Of a stretch of 64,000 nt of DNA, positions 8,989 to 16,345 are shown one piece after another. Each line of letters begins with the position of its first letter. The first letter of the stretch is position 1. This DNA comes from Pelagomonas calceolata (lineage: Eukaryota > Sar > Pelagophyceae > Pelagomonadales > Pelagomonadaceae), in NCBI GenBank assembly GCA_918797485.1, contig CAKKNE010000001.1, positions 2,914,001 through 2,978,000 of the forward strand. Reading direction: 5' to 3'. The notes beneath the pieces were generated by a model. It was not told the origin of the DNA. It saw only the letters and a program-made list of their open reading frames with translations, and did not search any database. The position numbers and the translations under genes were made by a program.

Positions 8989-10201
8989 ATGGGTGTTGCG
9001 AAGAGCAAAGGCGCCGGGCCGGGCGCCGGGCCGCCGCCGCCGACGCCGGCGACGGCGGCGGCGGATGCCGGCCCGGAGGGCCTCGGCGGCCGGCGCGCGA
9101 ACCGCGTCATGGTCACGCGCGACGGCCGGCACCTCAGCTTCGCCGAGGCCGGCGACCCAGCGGGGTTCCCAGTGCTATGCTTCTTCGGCGTCGGCTCGAG
9201 CCGCTACCTCGTGCTCCTCTTCGACGACGTGGCGCGGCGGCTGGGCCTGCGCGTCATCGCGTGCGACCGGCCGGGCTTCGGCCGCTCGAGCCCGGCGGCC
9301 GGCGGCGGCTTCGCAGCGTTCGCGCGGGACGTCGAGGCGCTCTGCGCCACGCTCCGGCTGCGCCGCGTGGCCCTCTGGGGGCACTCGGTGGGCTGCGCCT
9401 ACGTGGCCGCGTGCGCGCTCCACGAGCCGCTGCGGCGGCGGCGCCTCGCGGCGCGGCTGGCGCTCGTGTCGCCCTGGGTGCCGCTGGACAGCCCGGGCGT
9501 GCCGCTGCACTTCCGCGCGGCGCGGTTCTTCCCGCGCTCGCTCGCGGCGCTCGCGGCGCCCGGCGCCGTCGACGAGCAGCGGCGGCGGCTGCGCCGCGGC
9601 GGCGGCGCCGCCGACGAGGCGCTCTCGGCGCCGGCCGCCGCGCTCGCCGCGCTCGGCCTAGCGGGCGCCGCCCGGGGCGAGCTCCACCTCTGCGGCGCGC
9701 CGGCGGAGGGCGACGAGGACGAGGCGGACGCGGCGGCCTCGCGCGAGGAGCTCAGCGCCCGGGAGCTCCGCGCGCTCGAGGACATGCCGCTCGCACGGCG
9801 CGCGCGCCGCGGCGCGCGACTCACGCTCGTCGCGCCTCGCACTCTCATCCTTCCTCCTTCGCGCGCAGGTGCTCCTGGCGAGCGTCATCGAGGCGCAGCG
9901 CCAGGGCCCCCGCGGGTTCCGCGACGAGTTCGCGCTGTGCTGCGGCGCCTTCGGCTTCGCCTACGCGGACGTCCGGTGGCCGGCGCGGCTGTACCACGGG
10001 TCGGCGGACAGCCTCGTGGCGGGCGAGAGCGCGCGGTGGCTCCGCAGCGAGCTCCGGCGCGGCCTCGGCGACGCGGCCGCCGTCGAGCTCGTCGAGGAGC
10101 GGGGCGGGACGCACAACGGCATGGTCTTCGCGAGCCTGCGGCGGTCGCTCCAGGCGATCGCCCGCGACGTCGCCGCCGCCGCGGGCAGACCTGCCCCGTA
10201 G
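8989..10201 (+). CDS. Alpha/beta hydrolase, putatively N-myristoylated
   Basis: Exons 8989-9828 and 9869-10201, 390 residues. Residues 1-40 are MGVAKSKG followed by an Ala/Pro/Gly linker; MGVAKSK is a strong N-myristoylation start with basic residues (Gly2, Ser6, Lys7). The core shows the oxyanion region GVGSSRYLVLLFDD, the strand DRPGFGRSSPA, nucleophile elbow ALWGHSVGCA (Ser in GHSVG) and the late motif LYHGSADSLVAGESA, with THNGM carrying the likely catalytic His. Substrate unknown. Exon 2 starts VLLASVIEAQRQG after a pyrimidine-rich acceptor. An earlier in-frame TTG and an ATG in another frame upstream of 8989 were not used. Confidence 0.8.
9829..9868 (+). other. Very short intron (40 nt) of the hydrolase gene
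   Basis: Donor CTC|GTCGCG at 9829 and acceptor CGCGCAG|GTG ending 9868, with the tract TCTCATCCTTCCTCCTTC between. No other GT donor lies between the last clearly coding residues (LRALEDMPL) and the acceptor, and phase 0 fits. A longer intron with a GC donor is the alternative. Confidence 0.5.
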
Positions 10202-10312
10202 CCGTAGGTAGGTGTGTAATGATGTGCCCCGCCCCGTCGCCGTCCGCCGTCGACCAGGGCGGCGGCGCACGTGGCGGCGCGGACCGGCGGTGGCGAGGTA
10301 CGAGGTACAGAA

Positions 10313-11209
10313 TTACTCCGCCGGCCGCAGCCGGCTCGCGAGGCGCGCGGCGGCGGCGCGCCACGCCTCGACGGCCCCCGCCGCGCCGGATCCGCGGCGT
10401 GCGAGGAAGTCGGCGAGGCGCGCGCCGAGCGACTTCGGCGCGGGCGCCCCCGCGGCGGCGGCGGGCGGCGCGGCGGGCGGCCGCGGCGCGGCGTCGGCGT
10501 CGGCGCCGTCGTCGGGCAGGCCCACGAGCTCGTCGCGGAACTGCTCCTGCCGATCCCACCACGTGTTGGGCCGCGGCCGGGCCGAGTCGCGCTCGAGCCG
10601 CGGCCAGCGCGCCCGCCGGCGCTTCTCGAGCGTGAGGACGCCGCGGCCGACGGCGCCGGGCTCGTAGAGGCAGCGCGCCACGGGCGCGTAGGGCTCGAGC
10701 GCGAGGGCGAAGCGCGCGTTGCGGGCGGCGCTGGCCGCGTCGACGGCGACGGCCCGCGGCGCGCACGCGACGCGGACGTCCGCCACGTCCAGCGCCGGCG
10801 GCGCGGCGTCCGCCGTCGCCCACGTCACGCGGAGGAGGACGGCGTCCGCGCGCTGGGCCCACTCCAGGCGCGGCGCGGCCGTCGTCGGGGCGCGCGCGCC
10901 GCCCCCCGAGGCGTCACCGCCGCCGCCGACGATCCGCGCCCACCGCGCCGCCGCGTCGACCTCCACGTCGACGGCGCCGGCCGCGAGCGCCGCCGCGCCG
11001 GCCGCGTCCACGAGCGGCAGGACGCCCGCCACGCAGGTCGCGTTGGCGGTCCGCGCGAGCGCGCGCAGCTCGAGCGCCGACAGCCCGCGCGCCCACGCCG
11101 CCGCGCCGGCGCCCGCGAGGCGCCCCGCGCACTCCACCGAGGCCTCGGTCCGGTTCTGCGCGGCTCCCCGCGTGGCGAGGGCGGCGCTCACGACAACAAT
11201 CCATCGCAT
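10313..11209 (-). CDS. Secreted or ER-lumenal CS-domain (p23/NudC-like) protein
   Basis: 298 residues from ATG 11209. MRWIVVVSAALATRGAAQ is a signal peptide. After a helical Ala-rich region comes a CS-type beta-sandwich, from LEWAQRADAVLLRVTWAT to LEKRRRARWPRL, with the typical closing EK...W motif. Then a Trp-rich linker, a Pro/Ala stretch and a C-terminal amphipathic helix. CS domains act as co-chaperones, so a role in lumenal folding is inferred. An upstream in-frame ATG at 11236 would bury the signal peptide. Confidence 0.65.
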   Translation of the reverse strand: MRWIVVVSAALATRGAAQNRTEASVECAGRLAGAGAAAWARGLSALELRALARTANATCVAGVLPLVDAAGAAALAAGAVDVEVDAAARWARIVGGGGDASGGGARAPTTAAPRLEWAQRADAVLLRVTWATADAAPPALDVADVRVACAPRAVAVDAASAARNARFALALEPYAPVARCLYEPGAVGRGVLTLEKRRRARWPRLERDSARPRPNTWWDRQEQFRDELVGLPDDGADADAAPRPPAAPPAAAAGAPAPKSLGARLADFLARRGSGAAGAVEAWRAAAARLASRLRPAE

Positions 11210-11867
11210 ATGGTGGTCGAGGCTGCCACCACGCATGCGCGTGGCCGCCTCTGCGATCCGTTTGGGCTCAGGGAGGCCCCGCTCGCCGCTAATTATTTGT
11301 CTTATAGTTGAGACATCACAGCTGCGCCGCCGTCAAAGTGCAGCCCGAGGTCGTCGCTCTCGCGACGAAGGCAGCCCAAAATCTCCACTGTAAAACACTC
11401 TACGTCAATAGGCAGAACCCTGTGGGCCCATAACCTAGCAAGAGTATGTCGTAGCGTTATGTAAAGTAGCAGGGTCCTAGCTCACCAGCCGAGGGCTGGG
11501 CCAACCGTGACTTGAACCTCAGGCTGACTACGAGAGTGTTTTATAGTGAACTGTTATTACACCGTAGCGTCAAAGACACTCGCTGTATAGACTCAAATAT
11601 TAGAGAGTGGGAGATACATATCTAGGGTAGGAAGGGCTAGTATTCACTAGGCCTACTCTATCCGGGTATTTAACCAAGATAAGGGAGACAGATAAGTGAG
11701 ACTAGGATAGTGAAGCTAAGATAAAATTTTGGGAGATTTATAAGTGGAAAAGAGGCCGTTGCCACAACGGGCGCCAACCCCAGGGACCCCGGACCACGCG
11801 CCCCCGCGCCAAAACAACCAAGGGAGGGTGGGAGGGCCAAAAATTCTTGCTCCTTTGTCCTGCGCTC
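11210..11867. other. Low-GC intergenic region
   Basis: About 650 bases clearly less GC-rich than the genes. A tRNA-like stretch at 11470-11530 does not fold as a tRNA. No convincing gene or repeat seen. Confidence 0.35.
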
Positions 11868-12511
11868 TCACAATCGGAGCGCTGTTGGACACGAGCAAGT
11901 ATAAGAAAGTATCTTCATCGCGTCGCCGAGGGCGTGCGCCAGGCCCGGCAGGCCGACTGCTTTGCGCGTCTCGAGGCGGTACCGCGCGAGCCGCGGCGCG
12001 ACGTGGCCCTCGAGCCAGCTCAGCTTGGAGCAGTTCAGCACGACGTCCGCGGCGTAGGTCCGATCCCGCTTCGACGTGGCGTATTTCTACACGCATAGAT
12101 GTCCCGGGATGCGTGGGGTTTGTAAGAGTTGAAATCATCTCGTGAAACGTAATTAGGGCTCTCCTGGCAGTTTGGGCCGTCGGGGACGCGTTTAAATATC
12201 TGTCGAAAACTTGAAACTTCTGAGTTTCTATCTTTAACGGGATTCAGTGGTTGATTTCCACACAGGACGACTTCAGGCGCCCCATCCTCTGTGGGGCCAT
12301 CACCCACTTCTTCAAAATGAGCGACCTCTTCGACATCTGCCCTATCCGAGCCATCAACAAGAGGAAGGGGACGCTGCGTTCCTTTCGGGTACTCACAGTT
12401 CGCACAGAACAAATAATCTTTCGTATCGCTCTCGTGCCTCGTTGTACAAACGAGACAAGTCCATCCGCGTTTGAGTTGCATTTTGCGTAGCCAGCCGTCT
12501 AACGTGGCCAT
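11868..12511 (-). CDS. RanBP2-type zinc-finger protein, exon structure unresolved
   Basis: Exon 1 from ATG 12511 encodes MATLDGWLRKMQLKRGWTCLVCTTRHESD..YLFCANCEYPKG, a Cys4 finger of RanBP2 type (W-x-C-x2-C-x10-15-C-x2-C), then an acidic stretch. At 12262 the reading reaches CTGT|GTGGAAATCAACC, an introner donor. A second coding-like stretch at 12086-11868 (KYATSKRDRTYAADVVLNC ... GLAHALGDAMKIL) has normal codon use and ends at a stop. I could not find an acceptor that joins the two in frame, so they may be separate genes. RanBP2 fingers bind RNA or ubiquitin; which applies here is unknown. Confidence 0.5.
12251..12265 (-). mobile_element. Single introner end without visible partner
   Basis: CTGTGTGGAAATCAA read on the minus strand, followed by CCACTGAATCCC as in copy 1, so this is the same family in the reversed orientation. 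No matching inverted end or 8-bp duplication was found within about 1 kb downstream. The other end is either deleted or diverged. Confidence 0.6.
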
Positions 12512-13374
12512 GGTAGCAAACCAACTAGTCCTGCGAGGCCGCAGCGAGAGGTCGACGATTTGCTGCTGGGAGAGGCCTGAGTGGATCGTGACGGCGTCGA
12601 TGGCGTGCCATTGGCGTCACGCGATGGCGCGACGGCGCGGATGTGTGGCGTCGATGCACCGATAGCATAAGACGAGTAGCGCCGACGGCTTAGAAAACGT
12701 CGAGTCGATGGCGCATACGCGTATTTGAAACGATGGCGTGGACGTGGATCGCAGCGACGACGTGAAATGCGTATTGAGTCGACGGCAACGACACAACGTT
12801 CTCGAAGGACGCCGCGTCAGCACACAAGGTGTAGTCTTAATGCAAGCGCCGACGGCGGGTAGTCTTAATGCAGCGCCAAGGCAAGCGCGCCACCCTAAGA
12901 CCGACGGCGCCGCTTCTGACGCGCTATCACAAGAATTCTACCTCTCGTATTCGTCGATGTCCTGCGACAGCACAAGACCTGCGCGGGTAGAGGCGTTGTC
13001 GCGGTCGGTGACGCACGAAATTCGCGTGCGCGCGATGCGGGCCGCGCCGCGCGGACTTCCGGGCGTGTGTCCTTAGCGCGGGTGATGTTCCTTGATACGC
13101 CCGCGCAGCGTCTTCGACGTTAAAACGCTAAAGCGGGCTAGGCCACTGCTGTGGCCACAGCCGTAAACGCGGTACGGCGCGCAGGGCGGGGCTGCGCGAG
13201 AAGATAGCGCCATATGGGAAGGAGGCGGACGCGGCGTGTACCTCCCCAGGGGCTCCCAGGCAGAGCCGCCCTTTTTGGTATGAGCCTTCTACCCTGGCCA
13301 TAAATTAGTGGGCTAGCGGCCTGTAAGACACTAGCAAGCAAGTAAAAAAACCGTCACGACCCCCCCTTAAATGC
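12512..13374. repeat. Intergenic region with introner-interior-like and small duplicated motifs
   Basis: GTCGATGGCG-type motifs recur at 12595-12760 and resemble the CGCCATCGACG block inside the long introners, which may mean a decayed relative. GTAGTCTTAATGCA is duplicated at 12832 and 12861. A copy of the CTAGTGTCTTAC motif (minus sense) lies at 13312-13340. No gene is accepted here; a 112-codon plus frame at 12738 looks like chance. Confidence 0.4.
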
Positions 13375-15270
13375 CTACTGCGTCCCATGAAGCCTACCAG
13401 CGGCGGCGGCGGCCATCAGCTCGCGGCGGTGCGCCTGGACGCAGGCCGAGGAGCAGTAGACGAAGTCGAGGCGCGTGAAGGGCGCGCCGCGGACGGGCCC
13501 GGCGCACGCCGCGCACCGGTCCGCCTTCTCGTCGCGCGCCGCGCGCTCGGCCCGCCGCGCGGCGGCGGCCTCGGCACTGCTTGCCGCAGCCGCCGCCGCG
13601 GCCCGCGCCTCGGCCTTGCGCCGCCGCTGCGCCTCGCGCTGGCGCCGCTTCTTCTCGGCGTCGCGCTCGCGCCGGCGCCGAAGCTGGTCGGCGTCCGGCG
13701 GCGGCGGCACGCCGCCGCCGTCCCAGTCGCGCACGTCGTCGGCGCCGGCCGCGGCGCGCGCGCGGACGAACGCGTCGCGCGTCGGCCTGTCCTTGGCCGC
13801 GCGGTACGGCGGCCGCCCGCGGGCGTCGCGGCGCGCCGGGTCGGCGCCGGCGGCGAGCAGGCGCAGGACAGCGTCCGCGCGCCCGGCCGCGGCCGCGGCG
13901 TGCAGCGCCGTCGCGCCGTCGGCATCGACCGCGTCGACGTCCCCGCCGCGGAGGGCGGCGTCGAGGCGCGCCGCGTCGCCGGCCGCGGCCGCGGCGAGGA
14001 GCTCGGTCGTCGCCGGGTCGACCGCGGGCGCGGGCGCGGGCCCCGGCGGCGCGGGCTCCGGCGGCGCGGGCGGCGCGGGCGGCGCGGGCGGCGCGGGCGC
14101 GGGCGGCGCGGCCGGCGGAGGCGGCGGCGGCGCGTGGAGGAAGATCGTGGCGAGGCGTTCGTACGCGGCCGTCGCGTGCTTGAGCGTCGGCCGCGGCACG
14201 GCGAAGGGGAGCTTCTGCACGCGCGCGTCGGCCGCGTCGAGCGGCGGCGCGCCCGCGCCGCCGAACAGCAGCGGCCGCAGCGCCTTGGCGCAGGCGACCG
14301 CCACCAGCGCGCACGCGCCCAGGTCGGCGCGCCACTCGGCCAGGAGCGCGCGCACGTCGTCGGCGAGCGCGCGCTCGCCGTGGCGCCGCAGCGTCGATCC
14401 GACGCTGCTCACCTTCTTCCCGCTCGCGTCCAGGGCGCTCTGCGCGCCGCCCTGGCCGCGCCGCGTCGTGTACCGCGCGAGCGCGCGGTGCCGGAGCAGC
14501 CGGCCGTCGCCCGCGAAGATCGCGCCGGCGAAGCGGCCGCTCGCGAGCGCGACGACGGCGACGGCCGGGGCGCGCGGCGCGCGGCGCGCCGCGGCGAGCG
14601 CGCGCAGCGTCGCCGCCGCCCGGGCCGTCGTCGCGCGGCGCGCGGCGCGCCCGCCGCCGAAGCCGCACGCGCCGGCGACCGCCGCGCACACCGACGCGCA
14701 CGCCGCCGGCCCCGCCGGCAGGGCGACCGTCGACGACCGCGCGTCGCGCCGGAGCTCGCCGCCGCCGGCGTCGGCGTCGGCGTCGTCGTCCGACGACGCC
14801 GCGTCGTCGGCGCCGTCGTCGGCGCCGTCGTCGGCGCCGTCGTCGGCGCCGTCGTCGGCGCCGTCGCCGTCGCTGTCGTCGCCCTCGTCGTCGCCGGGGG
14901 CGACCTCGGCGCCCCCGTGGGCGGCGTCGCCCCCGCGCGCGGCGGGCCCCGCCGCGCCGCCCGCCGTCGCCGCGCGGTGCGCCGCCGACGCGAAGTGCGC
15001 CGCCTGCGCGCCGCGGTCGGCGAATTTTAGGCCGCACGCGACGCACGTGAGGCCGCGCGCCGACGGCGCCGCTTCCGCGGCGGCGGCGGCGGCGGCCGCC
15101 GGCCCGCGGCCGCCCGCGGCCGCGACAACTTCCGCGAGTTCGTCGAGCGCCTCCGCGGAGAGCGCCCAGGCCGCCGCTGCCGTCCCGCCCAGCGCGTAGT
15201 CGGGCGCCCACGAGTGGCTGCTCCGGCTGACGGCCTCGCGGCATTCCACGGCGAGGAGCGACGACGGCAT
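13375..15270 (-). CDS. Vms1/ANKZF1-type peptidyl-tRNA hydrolase (RQC)
   Basis: Cleaves peptidyl-tRNA on stalled 60S subunits in ribosome-associated quality control and binds Cdc48/p97. The 631-residue product has all family parts in order: N-terminal C2H2 finger (LTCVACGLKFADRGAQAAHF), an acidic (DDGA)n tract, the VLRF1 release-factor domain with ARYTTRRGQGGAQSALDASG (catalytic Gln in GGAQ), a Pro-rich linker, ankyrin repeats (GATALHAAAAAGRADAVLRL), a basic p97-binding-like helix (DADQLRRRRERDAEKKRRQR) and the C-terminal treble-clef finger CAACAGPVRG...YCSSACVQAHRREL. ATG 15270 was chosen over a TTG upstream. Confidence 0.92.
   Translation of the reverse strand: MPSSLLAVECREAVSRSSHSWAPDYALGGTAAAAWALSAEALDELAEVVAAAGGRGPAAAAAAAAEAAPSARGLTCVACGLKFADRGAQAAHFASAAHRAATAGGAAGPAARGGDAAHGGAEVAPGDDEGDDSDGDGADDGADDGADDGADDGADDAASSDDDADADAGGGELRRDARSSTVALPAGPAACASVCAAVAGACGFGGGRAARRATTARAAATLRALAAARRAPRAPAVAVVALASGRFAGAIFAGDGRLLRHRALARYTTRRGQGGAQSALDASGKKVSSVGSTLRRHGERALADDVRALLAEWRADLGACALVAVACAKALRPLLFGGAGAPPLDAADARVQKLPFAVPRPTLKHATAAYERLATIFLHAPPPPPPAAPPAPAPPAPPAPPAPPEPAPPGPAPAPAVDPATTELLAAAAAGDAARLDAALRGGDVDAVDADGATALHAAAAAGRADAVLRLLAAGADPARRDARGRPPYRAAKDRPTRDAFVRARAAAGADDVRDWDGGGVPPPPDADQLRRRRERDAEKKRRQREAQRRRKAEARAAAAAAASSAEAAAARRAERAARDEKADRCAACAGPVRGAPFTRLDFVYCSSACVQAHRRELMAAAAAGRLHGTQ
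14808..14872 (-). repeat. 12-bp tandem repeat coding (DDGA)n inside Vms1
   Basis: The 12-base unit GTCGTCGGCGCC repeats about five times without frame change and encodes DDGADDGADDGADDGADD between the zinc finger and the VLRF1 domain. A length-variable acidic linker is expected. Confidence 0.85.
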
Positions 15271-16345
15271 CTCGAGCGTCTCACTCCAGCGCGTCACGCA
15301 AACGCGTCGAAACCGATGCGTATCCCTAGTCCTTAGCAAAAGCACAGCCAAGCAGCTTTTTTCTGTCGGGTTCGGGTTTTACACGGCGCGCGACCGCTCC
15401 TCCGGGACCCATCCGTCGGGCTAGGACAGAGTAAGGTGGTCAAACGGACCTCCCTCCTTCTCCTCGAAAAGGGATGCAGTCTACGTGGCGGGTTTTGGCC
15501 CCACCCCGCCTAGCAGTGTAATGAGGCGCTTTTAGACTATTATGGCAAGTTAGGTTTTCATTCAGAACACCCCCACTAGACGGGGTCGCGGGGTCCCCGA
15601 GAGGTGGTGTTCGTCCCGGCCTACTCGGAGAGGCCGTGGCAGAGTCCTGAGAAGGGTGCCCATCCTCTGCTCCCCCGCAGCGAAGGGAGCGCGTAGTGGC
15701 CACATATCTCTGGGCACGAAACCCGATTAAGAGCATTTAGCCGCGACGTATAATTAGCCTGAGCCAGTCTGAGGAGACACCGTCCCCCTTCCAGGGTTTC
15801 GGGCTAGCGGCTGTACGACACTAGGGATGCCCAGCACAAAGACTACCTACTACTCACCCTAGGCCTGCCCAACTTTTGGGGCGGGCTGACAGGTGACGCC
15901 CCGTCCGAGCTTCGAACTCGGTGCGGGGCCCACTGGGATTTTCTCGTATTCTCTTTCTCGTCTTCACGTCAACTACTAGCCGGGAGCGGGCGTGGGGCCG
16001 CGACTCCCGGTTGGTGCCAGGAGATGGCGGTGGGTGGCTGTAAATGCGCGTAAAGGTGGCTTTTGATGATAGCGCCAAATTCGATGTCGATTTTCTCTAG
16101 CGTACTTCCCCGAAAGAAGAAGCGGACTCGGACCGCGCGGCCGCGTCTCGAGACCGGGCAAGCGCAGGGTACATCGTCATTAGGCTCGCGCGGGGCTTAT
16201 GGACAGGTGGGGGGGAGGGTTTTGTGCATGGTGTGCGGGGCCGGCGCGCGCCCCTAGGCCGACGAGCCCGTCGTCGCGCGGCGCCCCGCGGTCTTCCGGC
16301 GGTTTCACTTCACTGATACGACTCGTCTCCAGGCCCGACCGGCCC
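15271..16345. other. Intergenic region between Vms1 and nitrate reductase
   Basis: About 1 kb. Holds a minus-sense CTAGTGTC-like motif (15802-15830) and a strong hairpin at 15898-15929 (GCCCCG/CGGGGC stem enclosing CCGAG/CTCGG). No tRNA or protein gene can be supported. Confidence 0.4.

Noticed and set aside
11470-11530. tRNA-like text (GGTTCAAGTC on the minus strand, TAGCTCA on the plus)
   Set aside because: The A-box-like and B-box-like parts lie on opposite strands and the stems do not pair.
12738-13076. Plus-strand 112-codon frame
   Set aside because: Composition looks random and it contains a duplicated non-coding motif.
13312-13340. CRISPR-like array from repeated CTAGTGTCTTAC copies
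   Set aside because: Copies are kilobases apart, in a eukaryotic genome, without regular spacers.
15898-15929. tRNA-like hairpin with a TTCGAA loop between CCGAG and CTCGG
   Set aside because: The T-arm looks good but no matching acceptor, D or anticodon arm is present in either direction; it is a single nested hairpin.
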